A DNA stretch of 64,000 nucleotides. It comes from Mycobacterium sp. 852002-51961_SCH5331710 (GTDB lineage: Bacteria > Actinomycetota > Actinomycetes > Mycobacteriales > Mycobacteriaceae). Both the position numbers and the translations under genes were made by a program. The DNA lies in contig NZ_LZSQ01000006.1 in assembly GCF_001665535.1 (NCBI RefSeq), forward strand, positions 62,001 to 126,000. Reading direction: 5' to 3'. Of the stretch, positions 45,749 through 53,870 are shown piece by piece (positions within the stretch are counted from its first letter, which is position 1; each line of letters begins with the position of its first letter). The notes under the pieces are model-generated. The model was given only the letters and a program-made list of their open reading frames with translations, searched no databases and had not been told where the DNA came from.

Positions 45749-46533
45749 GCGGTCTCCTGCGCATACTTCAGCAGACCCGGATCGTGCGCGCACAACAGCA
45801 ACAGGTCGGGCTCGCCACGGCCATACAACTCGGTGAGCCGAGAATGGTTCTCGCGCACCTGTTTCAGGTCGAACGCGGCAACCTTCTCGAACGCGCCCAG
45901 CACCGGCGGAATCCGTGATGGGCCGCCGATGGTGTCGGGATGGTAGAAGGCGTCACCGCAGTGCAGAAGCCACCGGTGGCCCGCGTCGACCGCGACGCAG
46001 GCGTGCCCGCGGGTGTGGCCGGGCAGCGAGATCAGCGCAATGCCCGGAGACACCTCGGTCAGTTCCTTGGCCGCCGCGAACCCGCGCCACTTCTCGCCGT
46101 CGGCGGTGTGCTCGACGATCTTGGGTCCGTGTTCCCACTGGGCCGAGCGGAACCGGAAGCGTTCGGCCCGCGTGGGCGGATGCATCGCGCCGAGCACTTC
46201 GGCCGCGGTGCAGTGGATTTCGGCGTCGGGAAAATCGGAGAGTCCGCCGATGTGGTCGACGTCGAAATGCGTGACCACGATGTGGCGGACGTCCTCGCGG
46301 TGGAAACCCAACCGCTCCACCTGCCGGACCGCGGTCTCGTCTCGGTCGAAGAACGGCCGGAAGAAGCGACGGGTGGGGCCGGTCCGGCGCGCCGGTTCGT
46401 CGCAGTCCGCCAACCCGTACCCGCTGTCGACAAGCACGAGACCGTTGTCGGTCTCGATGAGCAGTACATGGCAGACGAGGACGGGCACACCCCATGGATG
46501 CATCGACCCGCAGTTGAGGTGGTGCACCTTCAC
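45745..46533 (-). CDS. Metallo-beta-lactamase-fold hydrolase
   Basis: The 262-residue enzyme has the di-zinc motif as THFDVDHIGG (HxDxDH, with Asp in place of the first HxH second His), further metal ligands in GHTRGHACV and CGDAFYHPD, and the C-terminal CAHDPGLLKY. The pattern fits lactonase or N-acyl homoserine-type MBL hydrolases. It is co-translated with the upstream SnoaL-like gene (ATGA overlap). Substrate unknown. Confidence 0.87.
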   Translation of the reverse strand: MKVHHLNCGSMHPWGVPVLVCHVLLIETDNGLVLVDSGYGLADCDEPARRTGPTRRFFRPFFDRDETAVRQVERLGFHREDVRHIVVTHFDVDHIGGLSDFPDAEIHCTAAEVLGAMHPPTRAERFRFRSAQWEHGPKIVEHTADGEKWRGFAAAKELTEVSPGIALISLPGHTRGHACVAVDAGHRWLLHCGDAFYHPDTIGGPSRIPPVLGAFEKVAAFDLKQVRENHSRLTELYGRGEPDLLLLCAHDPGLLKYAQETA

Positions 46534-46988
46534 GAAGCGCCTCCGGTGAGCAGCTCCGTGCGGCCGATCTGCGACACCAGGCTCGCGGAGTCGAAGTAGA
46601 TGCGCTCGTTGACGATGCGGTCGTCGTCGAAGAAGAACACCGCGGCCACCGGCACCCGGAACGCCTTACCCGTTGGTGGCAATCCGTAGAACTCGCCGAG
46701 ATTGGTTCCCAGCAAGTCGAATTCGACGATCACCGAGTCGTCCGCGACGTGGAACCGGACGTTGTCGTGACGCTGATCCGGGAACGCGGTGCGCGTGCTG
46801 CGGTAGTAGGCCATCACCTCGTCGTCGCCGTCGAAAACCTGGCCGGTGGCCATGATCTCGTAGTGGGGACGTCCGCCGGACTCGTTCTTGAAGGTCGCGA
46901 GGGTGGCGTCGAACTCCTTGGTGACCTCGGTGTCCATGTGCACACGGATCACGTCGAGTCGGCGTTGGCGCAGCGCGTCGGTGATCAT
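46530..46988 (-). CDS. SnoaL-like (NTF2-fold) protein
   Basis: The 152-residue protein has an NTF2/SnoaL cone fold: HYEIMATGQVFDGDDEVMAYYRS, FPDQRHDNVRFHVADDSVIVEFDLLGTN and KAFRVPVAAVFFFDDDRIVNERIYFD. Members can be polyketide cyclases, ketosteroid isomerases or binding proteins. Its start follows TACAGT by 6 nt (leaderless type). It shares an operon with the MBL hydrolase, so both may act on one lactone or ketone substrate. Confidence 0.82.
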   Translation of the reverse strand: MITDALRQRRLDVIRVHMDTEVTKEFDATLATFKNESGGRPHYEIMATGQVFDGDDEVMAYYRSTRTAFPDQRHDNVRFHVADDSVIVEFDLLGTNLGEFYGLPPTGKAFRVPVAAVFFFDDDRIVNERIYFDSASLVSQIGRTELLTGGAS

Positions 46989-47015
46989 GCACGCACTGTA
47001 CGGCCGCTTGAGGCG

Positions 47016-47510
47016 TCAGGCGGGCGACTTGACCTCCGCGAGGGTCTGCTGATGCCGGTGCTGGCGCTCGATCGTCGCGAGGTAGAACGCCCACGCGAAT
47101 GCCGAACTCGCGAACAGGATGAAGCCCAGATACAGCCACGCGTGCTTCACACCGCGCCTGCGGCCGTCCACCAGCAACCAGGCCGGGAACAACAACAGGC
47201 TCATGATCGTGTAGTCCTGGCTGGCCGAGCTGGCGGCCGGATTGTCATAGCCCAGCGCAATGAACTCCGACCAACTGCCCGGCCCCCAGACGAAGTTGTG
47301 CAACCCGCCGTGCGGGGCGTACTCGGCGACGAACTGGTTGTTGAAGTAGTAGCCGAGGATGACCGACGCGACGCCCGCCACGTAGTAGAACAACTCGAGC
47401 TTGGTGACTCGAGGTCCCGAGGAGTAGCGCGCGAAGATCGCGGGGTTCGCCTTGACGATCACGGCCAGCGTGGCGAATCCGAGGACGAGGTGGATGATCA
47501 ACGAAACCAT
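47016..47510 (-). CDS. DUF2834-like small membrane protein
   Basis: The 164-residue protein has about four hydrophobic segments and the pattern FYYVAGVASVILGYYFNNQFVAEYAP, followed by SQDYTIMSLLLFPAWLLVDGRRRGVKHAWLYL. This resembles DUF2834 integral membrane proteins. It diverges from a TetR gene across 72 bp that carries one copy of the TetR operator, so it is probably under that regulator's control. Confidence 0.65.
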   Translation of the reverse strand: MVSLIIHLVLGFATLAVIVKANPAIFARYSSGPRVTKLELFYYVAGVASVILGYYFNNQFVAEYAPHGGLHNFVWGPGSWSEFIALGYDNPAASSASQDYTIMSLLLFPAWLLVDGRRRGVKHAWLYLGFILFASSAFAWAFYLATIERQHRHQQTLAEVKSPA

Positions 47511-47536
47511 TTCCGGAGTTTCTCATCACCGACCCG

Positions 47537-47560
47537 AGTTTTGTCAATATTGACACAACT
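47537..47560. promoter_or_regulatory. TetR operator copy 1
   Basis: A near-perfect 24-bp palindrome: arms AGTTTTGTCA and TGACACAACT around ATAT, one mismatch. It covers the expected -35 region of the TetR gene and lies between the divergent DUF2834 and TetR genes. The same element recurs at 48179-48202. Confidence 0.75.
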
Positions 47561-47569
47561 GGTGTCGGG

Positions 47570-47575
47570 TACGTT
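47570..47575 (+). promoter_or_regulatory. -10 element for the TetR gene
   Basis: TACGTT ends 7 nt before the ATG at 47583 and lies just after operator copy 1, so a bound repressor would block RNA polymerase. Confidence 0.5.
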
Positions 47576-47582
47576 CAACCAC

Positions 47583-48179
47583 ATGCCCCGTCCGGCCCAG
47601 ACCGCACGCAGCGAGCGCACCCGCGAAGCGCTGCGGAAGGCGGCGGTCGTACGGTTCCTCGCGCAGGGCGTGGAGGAGACGTCGGCCGAGCAGATCGCCG
47701 CCGATGCCGGCGTTTCGTTGCGCACCTTCTACCGCCACTTCGCGTCCAAGCACGACCTCCTTTTCGCCGATTACGCCGGGCTGGACTGGTTCCGTTCGGC
47801 ACTGGCCGCCCGGAATCCGAAGGAGTCGATCATCGACTCGGTGCACGGCGCAATCATGGCCCGCCCCTACGATGACTGGGCCGTCGCGCAGACCGCAGCA
47901 CTGCGCGCACAAGAGCTCGAACCCGGCCGAGTGGTGCGACACATGCGCCAGGTCGAGGCCGACTTCGCCGAGGCGATCGCGGACCACCTCGCCGAGGGCC
48001 TTGCTTCGAACGCCGACATCGACGAGCGGATGCGGATCACGGTCACCGCCCGCTGTATCGCCGCCGCCGTATTCGGGGCGATGGAGGTGTGGATGCTCGG
48101 CGACGAGCGCTCACTTCCGGAGTTGTCGCGGCTCACCGGAGAGGCGTTGCGCGCGCTGGCCGATGGCATCACCGGCTGA
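47583..48179 (+). CDS. TetR-family regulator flanked by two operators
   Basis: The 198-residue regulator begins MPRPAQTARSERTREALR and has a TetR helix-turn-helix (AAVVRFLAQGVEETSAEQIAADAGVSLRTFYRHFASKHDLLF). The C-terminal domain is of the actinobacterial MftR/AcrR-like type. An inverted repeat with the same sequence stands before it and another just at its stop codon, before the FAD oxidoreductase. It therefore probably represses itself, the DUF2834 gene and the oxidoreductase gene. The inducer is not known. Confidence 0.9.
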   Translation: MPRPAQTARSERTREALRKAAVVRFLAQGVEETSAEQIAADAGVSLRTFYRHFASKHDLLFADYAGLDWFRSALAARNPKESIIDSVHGAIMARPYDDWAVAQTAALRAQELEPGRVVRHMRQVEADFAEAIADHLAEGLASNADIDERMRITVTARCIAAAVFGAMEVWMLGDERSLPELSRLTGEALRALADGITG

Positions 48180-48202
48180 GTTTTGTCATTATTGACAAAA
48201 CT
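48179..48202. promoter_or_regulatory. TetR operator copy 2
   Basis: A perfect 24-bp palindrome, arms AGTTTTGTCA and TGACAAAACT around TTAT, begins on the last base of the TetR gene and ends 24 nt before the FAD oxidoreductase start. It is the same site as 47537-47560 with only two base differences. Confidence 0.8.
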
Positions 48203-48226
48203 TTCCACCCGTGCCAGCCTCAGCGA

Positions 48227-49789
48227 ATGACTGACTTCGACGCCATCGTGATCGGTGCCGGGCACAACGGGTTGACCGCGGCCACGCTGTTGCAGAAGGC
48301 CGGCCTGCGCACCGTGTGCCTGGACGCGAAGCTCTACGCCGGGGGCATGGCGTCGACCGTCGAGTTGTTTGACGGGTTCCAATTCGAGATCGCCGGCTCG
48401 GTGCAGATTCCCACCTCGGCGGTGGTCAGCCGGGAGCTTGGGCTCGACACGCTGCCGACCGTGGACCTCGACGTGATGTCGGTGTCGCTGCGCGGCGTGG
48501 GTGACGAACCGTTGGTCTATTACACCGATCCGGTGAAGCTGCTGACCCACATCAACGAGGTGCACGGCGCCGAGGCGGTCAACGGCATGGCCGGCCTGAT
48601 GGCGTGGTGTCAGGCGCCCACGCGGGCGTTGGGCCGCTTCGATGCCGGCCAGCCGCCGAAGACGCTCGACGAGATGTACGCCTGCGCGACAAACGAATTC
48701 GAACGCTCGACGATCACCGACCTGCTGTTCGGATCGGTCACCGATGTGCTCGACCGCTATCTACCCGACAAGGAGAAGAACGGCGCGCTGCGCGGCATGC
48801 TGTCGCTGCTGGCCTGCAACACCACCTATCGCGGACCGGCCACCCCGGGCACGGCCGCCGCTCTGGCGTACGGGTTCGCCGTCCCCGACGAGAACGCGTT
48901 GCTGGTCAAGAAACTGCGCGGCGGTATCGGAGCCCTCACATCGCATCTGTGCGACGGCTTCACCGCGAACGGTGGGGAACTGCGGTTGCGGAGCAGGGTA
49001 GTCGAGGTGACGGTCGCGGACGGTCGGGTCACCGGGGTGCGGCTCGAGGACGGCACCTCGCTGTCGGCCCCGATCGTCGTGTCCGGCGTCGCGCCCGACC
49101 TCACCGTCAACGGTCTCGTCGACTCCAACGCGGTGCCCGCCGACGTGCGGGATCGGTTCTCGCACACGGACCACCGGGGCAGCTATCTGCAGATGCACTT
49201 CGCGCTCGACGGCGTCCCGGAGTTCGCGGCGCCTTACGAACTGCTCAACGACCCCGCAATGCAGTCCAATATCGGCATTTTCAGCACGCCCGAGGAACTT
49301 CAGCAGCAGTGGGAGGACGCCCGGCGCGGCATCGTGCCCACCGACCCGTCGATCGCCCTGCAGATTCCTTCGGTCAACGATCCGGGCCTGGCGCCGCCCG
49401 GTAAACACGCGGCCTCAGCGTTCTCGCTGTGGTTTCCCATCGAGGAAGGCGAGCAGGGCTACGGCGAGATGAAGGCCGAGATGGGCAAGCGGGTCATCGA
49501 GAAGATCACCCGGCTGGCGCCCAACTTCGAGAGCCTCATCCTGCGCCACACGACCTTCACGCCCAAACACATGGGCACCATGTTCGGTGCGCCCGGCGGC
49601 GACTACTGCCACGGGTTGATCCACCCCGACCAGATAGGTCCCAACCGGCCCGGGCCCAAAGGCTATGTCGATCAACCGCTTCCGATCGACGGCCTGTACC
49701 TGGCCAGCGCCGGCTGCCATGGCGGCCCGGGCATCACGTTCATCCCCGGTTACAACGCGGCCAAGCAGGCGCTCGCCGACATGTCCTGA
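48227..49789 (+). CDS. FAD-dependent carotenoid-desaturase-like oxidoreductase
   Basis: The 520-residue flavoprotein begins with a dinucleotide-binding motif (IVIGAGHNGLTAATLL) and resembles phytoene desaturase/isomerase-type NAD(P)/FAD oxidoreductases; GGIGALTSHLCDGFTANGGELRLRSRVVEV and the C-terminal GLYLASAGCHGGPGITFIPGYNAAK are shared. Mycobacterial members of this group act on lipid-like or unknown substrates rather than carotenoids only. The ATG at 48227 is preceded by AGCGA, not a strong site. Expression is likely repressed by the adjacent TetR protein. Confidence 0.85.
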   Translation: MTDFDAIVIGAGHNGLTAATLLQKAGLRTVCLDAKLYAGGMASTVELFDGFQFEIAGSVQIPTSAVVSRELGLDTLPTVDLDVMSVSLRGVGDEPLVYYTDPVKLLTHINEVHGAEAVNGMAGLMAWCQAPTRALGRFDAGQPPKTLDEMYACATNEFERSTITDLLFGSVTDVLDRYLPDKEKNGALRGMLSLLACNTTYRGPATPGTAAALAYGFAVPDENALLVKKLRGGIGALTSHLCDGFTANGGELRLRSRVVEVTVADGRVTGVRLEDGTSLSAPIVVSGVAPDLTVNGLVDSNAVPADVRDRFSHTDHRGSYLQMHFALDGVPEFAAPYELLNDPAMQSNIGIFSTPEELQQQWEDARRGIVPTDPSIALQIPSVNDPGLAPPGKHAASAFSLWFPIEEGEQGYGEMKAEMGKRVIEKITRLAPNFESLILRHTTFTPKHMGTMFGAPGGDYCHGLIHPDQIGPNRPGPKGYVDQPLPIDGLYLASAGCHGGPGITFIPGYNAAKQALADMS

Positions 49790-49828
49790 TCCCGTTTCCC
49801 CACCCCTTGCACCGGGAATGCGGCGGGC

Positions 49829-50812
49829 ATGGGAATCACGGTGGCGGTGACAGGGCCGACGGGCGAGATCGGCAAGTCGGCGGTGCAGGCACTCGAGGAC
49901 GTCGACGAGGTCGACGAGATCCTCGGGATGGCGCGGCGGCCCTTCGACCCGGCCGAGCACGGGTGGACGAAAACGACATACCAGCAGGGCGACATCCTCG
50001 ACCGCGAGGCCGTCGACGCGCTGGTCGGGCGCGCCGACGTCGTGGTCCATCTGGCCTTCATCATCATGGGCTCGCGGGAGGAGAGCGCGCGCATCAACCT
50101 CGCGGGCACCCGCAATGTCTTCGAGGCGACGGTGGCCGCGGAGCGCCCGCGGCGGCTGGTGTACACCTCATCGGTCGCCGCCTATGGATATCACTCCGAC
50201 AACCCGGTTCCGATCACCGAGGACGTGCCACCGCGGGGCTCGTCCGAGCACTACTACTCCGAGCAGAAGGCCGCGTGCGAGGCGGCACTTGCCGACATCG
50301 TGGGCGGCTCGTCGCTCGAGGTGTACGTGCTGCGGCCCTGCATCGTCGCGGGTCCGAAGGCACCCGCACTCGCCGACAACATGCCGTGGACCCGGCTGCC
50401 CGGTTCGGTCAAGCGTCTCTCAGACGCAGTTCCGCTGTTGAAGACACCCGTTCCGGATCCCGGCATCCCGTTGCAGTTGGTTCATCACGACGACGTGGCG
50501 ACCGCGATCGCGTTGGCCGCCACCACATCGGCGCCGCCGGGTGCGTACAACATCGCGGGCGACGGGCTGATCTCGCTGTCGGACGTGGCCCGCGAACTCG
50601 GAGCCCGCGGCGTGCGCGTGCCAAAGGTCGCCGCGACCGTGGCGTCGGAGGTCGTCGCCCGGTTGCCGTTCGTCCCGTCGGCGCTCGAGTGGTTGCACGT
50701 CGGGCGCACCTCGGTGGTCATGGACACCACCAAGGCGAAGACTCAGCTCGGCTGGGAGCCGAAATACACTGCCGCGCACACACTGCGGGAGTTGGCGGAC
50801 TCCGTGCGCTGA
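49829..50812 (+). CDS. NAD-dependent epimerase/dehydratase family protein
   Basis: The 327-residue extended SDR has GPTGEIGKSAVQAL as its nucleotide-binding start, VYTSSVAAYG as the catalytic Ser/Thr strand, and HYYSEQKAACEA holding YxxxK. It is a Rossmann-fold epimerase or reductase; specific reaction not identified. SD TGGGAGAA-like purines lie close upstream of the ATG. It shares orientation with the FAD oxidoreductase, 39 bp after it, so joint expression is possible. Confidence 0.85.
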   Translation: MGITVAVTGPTGEIGKSAVQALEDVDEVDEILGMARRPFDPAEHGWTKTTYQQGDILDREAVDALVGRADVVVHLAFIIMGSREESARINLAGTRNVFEATVAAERPRRLVYTSSVAAYGYHSDNPVPITEDVPPRGSSEHYYSEQKAACEAALADIVGGSSLEVYVLRPCIVAGPKAPALADNMPWTRLPGSVKRLSDAVPLLKTPVPDPGIPLQLVHHDDVATAIALAATTSAPPGAYNIAGDGLISLSDVARELGARGVRVPKVAATVASEVVARLPFVPSALEWLHVGRTSVVMDTTKAKTQLGWEPKYTAAHTLRELADSVR

Positions 50813-50813
50813 G

Positions 50814-51002
50814 TCACTGCGTGGGATCGCCGGTGTCGGCGGGGCCGCTCGGGGTGGCGCCGCCCTCGTCCGACCAGTCCACGCCCTCCTGTTCGGAGTC
50901 GTCGGTGCCCCTTGCGGGGTCGCTCTGCACGTCGTCGTCGGCGTTCGCAGGGCCCGCGTCGGTGTCAGCCGTGCCGGGATTGTCCTTCTTGTCGTCACTC
51001 AC
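50814..51002 (-). CDS. Small acidic Asp/Gly-rich protein
   Basis: The 62-residue product from a GTG start reads MSDDKKDNPGTADTDAGPAN and is rich in Asp, Glu, Pro, Gly and Thr, with no hydrophobic core. It looks intrinsically disordered. No family is known to me. It follows the UBP zinc-finger gene by 29 bp and converges on the epimerase gene. Confidence 0.5.
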   Translation of the reverse strand: MSDDKKDNPGTADTDAGPANADDDVQSDPARGTDDSEQEGVDWSDEGGATPSGPADTGDPTQ

Positions 51003-51031
51003 CGCGGCTGAATACCCGCCCGACAGGGGTT

Positions 51032-51385
51032 TCAGTCGCGGCGACTGCGCAACTGGGCCATCCAATCGACGGGCACCCTGCCGCGCGGACCGGGCGCGGT
51101 CTGGTCCGCGGGACGGGATTGGGGCTCGGCGAGCGGTGGGCCGTCGTAGTACTCGTTCGTGGCGTAATTCCAGAACCAGTCCTCACCGGGCTCGAACGAC
51201 CGGATGATCGGATGGCCGGTTTCGCGCCAGTGCGCCGACGCATGTCGCGCCAAGGAGTCGTCGCAGCACCCGATGTGACCGCACGCCGCGCATCGGCGCA
51301 GATGCACCCACCACCCGTTCACTGCGTCGCATTCAGCGCATCCGGTGCCACTGGGCGGCACCGACGGGTCCACTGCAGTGTCCAT
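51032..51385 (-). CDS. UBP-type zinc-finger protein
   Basis: The 117-residue protein is built on a ZnF-UBP domain: GCAECDAVNGWWVHLRRCAACGHIGCCDDSLARHASAHWRETGHPIIRSFEPGEDWFW contains the Cys/His ligands in order, with the conserved GHPIIRSFEPG. In eukaryotes such domains bind ubiquitin C-termini; actinobacterial copies exist without known function. The ATG at 51385 gives a short N-terminus before the zinc ligands. It is the first gene of a two-gene unit with the acidic ORF. Confidence 0.88.
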   Translation of the reverse strand: MDTAVDPSVPPSGTGCAECDAVNGWWVHLRRCAACGHIGCCDDSLARHASAHWRETGHPIIRSFEPGEDWFWNYATNEYYDGPPLAEPQSRPADQTAPGPRGRVPVDWMAQLRSRRD

Positions 51386-51424
51386 AGCCGGTGAGCCTAC
51401 GCCCCAATTGCCTTGGCGTGCCGC

Positions 51425-51481
51425 CGATTTCTGCAGGAGGGTTGTGATCGACGCGATTCCACAACCCTCCCGTAGAAATCG
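51425..51481. repeat. 22-bp-arm inverted repeat
   Basis: Arms 51425-51446 and 51460-51481 match with only two wobble positions around a 13-nt loop. It lies between the SnoaL-like gene and the zinc-finger gene on the minus strand and probably ends transcription of the former. Confidence 0.65.
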
Positions 51482-51498
51482 ACGTGAATGACGCGGGG

Positions 51499-51942
51499 CT
51501 AGCGGGCCATCGTCGAATTCCGCGCGCTCCAATCGGTGGAGACGAACCGGTGGCGGATCAGCCAGTCGTCACCGACCGGCGCGAACACATCGCGATAGCG
51601 CCCGTAATGGTCGAGGCCGATCTCGGTGAACACCGTGAAATAGCAGGAAACCCGCGCCTCGTCGGGCGTCACCTCGGTGAACCGGATGTTCGTGACGTTG
51701 TGGCGCACGATGCGTTTGACGTTCGACTCGGATGCGGCCGCGTTCGGCGCCGCGACGGCTCCGCCCAGATAGTCGACGATCGCCGCACGGCCCCGCACCG
51801 GTTCGGTTCCCCGCACCTCGAGCACCCCGTCGTCGCAGAAAGCGGCCGCGAGTTCGGGAAGGCGCATCGCGTCACCCGACCAGTTGTACTGCGCGAGGGT
51901 GTCCCTGATGCGTTCCCGAGCGCAAAGCTCCCAAAGCTCCAT
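51499..51942 (-). CDS. SnoaL-like (NTF2-fold) protein
   Basis: The 147-residue protein begins MELWELCARERIRDTLAQYNWSGDAMRLPELAAAFCDDGVLEV, typical of SnoaL_4 domains that cover steroid-isomerase-like proteins. Other conserved parts are GRAAIVDYLGGAV and RYRDVFAPVGDDWLIRHRFVSTDW. It may isomerise or bind a small lipid. It diverges from the SRPBCC genes across 32 bp. Confidence 0.82.
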   Translation of the reverse strand: MELWELCARERIRDTLAQYNWSGDAMRLPELAAAFCDDGVLEVRGTEPVRGRAAIVDYLGGAVAAPNAAASESNVKRIVRHNVTNIRFTEVTPDEARVSCYFTVFTEIGLDHYGRYRDVFAPVGDDWLIRHRFVSTDWSARNSTMAR

Positions 51943-51962
51943 GCGGACAACCGTAACCGGGC

Positions 51963-51968
51963 TAGGGT
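51963..51968 (+). promoter_or_regulatory. -10 element for the first SRPBCC gene (leaderless-type)
   Basis: TAGGGT ends 6 nt before the ATG at 51975. Confidence 0.4.
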
Positions 51969-51974
51969 CGCGCC

Positions 51975-52415
51975 ATGGCTACCAGCGATTCCCGCGAGGT
52001 CGTGATCGACGCGAGCCCGGCCGAAATCCTCGACGTCATCGCCGACGTCGAATCGGCGCCGGACTGGTCGCCCCAGCACCAGGGGGCCGAGGTACTCGAC
52101 AGAGACGCCGACGGCCGGCCCGGGCGGGTGCGGCTGAAGTTGAAGACCATGGGCATCACCGACGAGCAGGTCGTGCAGTACACCTGGGGCGACAACACGG
52201 CCGGCTGGACGCTGATCGAATCCAGCCAGCTCAAAACCCAGAGCGCGTCGTACACACTCACCCCCGACGGCGACAAAACCAAGGTCCGGTTCGAGATCAC
52301 CGTCGACCCCGCCGTACCGATCCCGGGCTTCGTGTTGAAACGCGCCATGAAAGGCGGGTTGGAAGCCGCCACCGACGGCCTGCGCAAACAGGTTCACAAG
52401 CTCAAGCGCGGCTGA
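51975..52415 (+). CDS. SRPBCC (START/polyketide cyclase) family protein, paralogue 1
   Basis: The 146-residue protein has the hydrophobic-ligand-binding SRPBCC fold: SREVVIDASPAEILDVIADVESAPDWSPQHQGAEVLDRDADGRPGRV and the terminal IPGFVLKRAMKGGLEAATDGLRKQVHK. It should bind a lipid, sterol or polyketide. It is the first of three close paralogues here (the others at 52454 and 55009), matching the Rv0854/0856/0857-type cluster near far in M. tuberculosis. Confidence 0.88.
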   Translation: MATSDSREVVIDASPAEILDVIADVESAPDWSPQHQGAEVLDRDADGRPGRVRLKLKTMGITDEQVVQYTWGDNTAGWTLIESSQLKTQSASYTLTPDGDKTKVRFEITVDPAVPIPGFVLKRAMKGGLEAATDGLRKQVHKLKRG

Positions 52416-52453
52416 CCCGTTTCGGAACGCACCGGGCTGGCAATCAATCCGGC

Positions 52454-52897
52454 ATGGCTGTCACCGAAACTCGCGAAGTCGTCATCGAGGCGACTCCTCA
52501 GGAGATCCTCGACGTGCTTACCGACCTCGAGTCGCTGACGGAGTGGTCCTCGGCGCATCAAGAGGTCGAGGTCCTCGAACGCGACGACGAGGGGCGGCCC
52601 AGCAAGTCACGTCAGGTCGTCAAGATCGTCGGCGTCTCCGACGAACAGGTGCTCAACTACACGGTGCACGACGACGGGGTGAGCTGGACGTTGGAGAGCT
52701 CGAAACAGCAACGCGCACAGAGCGGTCGGTACACATTGACCCCCGACGGCGATTCGACGAAGGTCCACTTCGAGCTGATGGTCGACCCGCTGGTGCCGCT
52801 GCCCGGCTTCCTGATCAAGAAGGGCGCCAAGGGATTGATGGAAACCGCCACCGACGGGCTGCGTAAACGCGTGAAGCAGGTCAAGAGCCGTCAATAG
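52454..52897 (+). CDS. SRPBCC family protein, paralogue 2
   Basis: The 147-residue protein begins MAVTETREVVIEATPQEILDVLTDLESLTEWS and shares the fold and terminal GFLIKKGAKGLMETATDGLRKRV with paralogue 1. It follows paralogue 1 by 38 bp in the same direction. Its last 17 bp overlap the stop region of the convergent CDF transporter gene. Ligand is unknown. Confidence 0.87.
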   Translation: MAVTETREVVIEATPQEILDVLTDLESLTEWSSAHQEVEVLERDDEGRPSKSRQVVKIVGVSDEQVLNYTVHDDGVSWTLESSKQQRAQSGRYTLTPDGDSTKVHFELMVDPLVPLPGFLIKKGAKGLMETATDGLRKRVKQVKSRQ

Positions 52898-53852
52898 ACT
52901 GCTGCTCGAGCTCATCGGGTTCGGCGATCGTCAGCACGGCGTCCACGATGTAGGGGTCGGCCTGCAGTTGCGTCTCCAACCGCCGCAGCGTCTCGGCGAC
53001 CCGCGACTCGACCGCGTCTCCTCGCAGGTCGACGCTCGCCACCAGGAACAGTTGCTTCGGGCCGACGAAGACCAGGCGCACGAACCGCACCTCGGCCACA
53101 TCGGTTAACCCTCGGATCCTCTCGATCGCGGCCTCTCGCACCCGCGGACTCGCCGGCTCGCCGACCAGGAAACGCCGGTTACGGTCGATCAGGATCACCG
53201 CGATCACGCCCAGCAGCAACCCGACCAGGATCGACCCGATCGCATCCCACGCGGCGTCACCGGTCAGCTGATGCAATCCGATTCCCGCTGCGGCGATGAG
53301 GATTCCGATCAGTGCCGCCGTGTCCTCGGCGAACACCGCCCGGGTCGTCGGATCCGAGGTGTCGAGAACGTGGTCGAGAAGGTCTTTGTCGTAGCGATGT
53401 GCCTCGGCCCGCAACTGCCGCACGGCCTGGATGAGCGAGACCGACTCCAGGGCGAATGCGACCGCCAGCACGATGTAGGCGACCAGATAGTTCTCCGGTC
53501 CCGACTCCGGATGGCGCAGTTCGGTGACGCCGTGCCACACCGACAGGGAACCACCGACGACGAACAACCCCACCGCGGCCAACAACGACCACACGTAGGC
53601 CTCCCGGCCGTAGCCGAACGGCCGGTCGGCGTCCGGCGGTCGCCGGCTGCGGCGGTTCGCGATGGCGAGCAGGCCCTGGTTGCCTGAGTCGGCCCACGAG
53701 TGCGCGGCTTCGGCGGTCATCGACGCCGACCCGGTGATCACGGCGGCCACGGTCTTGGCGACGGCGACCGCGAGGTTGGCGCCGAACGCGATCAAGACGG
53801 TCAGCGTGCTCTCACCGGAGGTCGCTTCGGTCGGGTCCTGTGTCTCGGCCAT
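52881..53852 (-). CDS. Cation diffusion facilitator (CDF) transporter
   Basis: The 323-residue protein has six membrane segments and the CDF signatures HSWADSGNQ (metal site in helix II, HxxxD), the loop FGYGREAYVWSLLAAVGLFVVGG, and the second site HVLDTSDPTTRAVFAEDTAALIG in helix V. A cytosolic beta-domain closes it (VEVRFVRLVFVGPKQLFLVASVDL). It should export Zn2+, Fe2+ or Mn2+ against protons. Its start is only 18 bp from that of the racemase gene, so promoters overlap. Metal specificity cannot be told. Confidence 0.92.
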   Translation of the reverse strand: MAETQDPTEATSGESTLTVLIAFGANLAVAVAKTVAAVITGSASMTAEAAHSWADSGNQGLLAIANRRSRRPPDADRPFGYGREAYVWSLLAAVGLFVVGGSLSVWHGVTELRHPESGPENYLVAYIVLAVAFALESVSLIQAVRQLRAEAHRYDKDLLDHVLDTSDPTTRAVFAEDTAALIGILIAAAGIGLHQLTGDAAWDAIGSILVGLLLGVIAVILIDRNRRFLVGEPASPRVREAAIERIRGLTDVAEVRFVRLVFVGPKQLFLVASVDLRGDAVESRVAETLRRLETQLQADPYIVDAVLTIAEPDELEQQSIDGS

Positions 53853-53857
53853 CTGAC

Positions 53858-53863
53858 TAGTGT
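53858..53863 (+). promoter_or_regulatory. -10 element for the racemase gene (leaderless-type)
   Basis: TAGTGT ends 7 nt before the ATG at 53871. It allows transcription of the racemase gene despite the 18-bp intergenic space. Confidence 0.4.
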
Positions 53864-53870
53864 GCGACTC

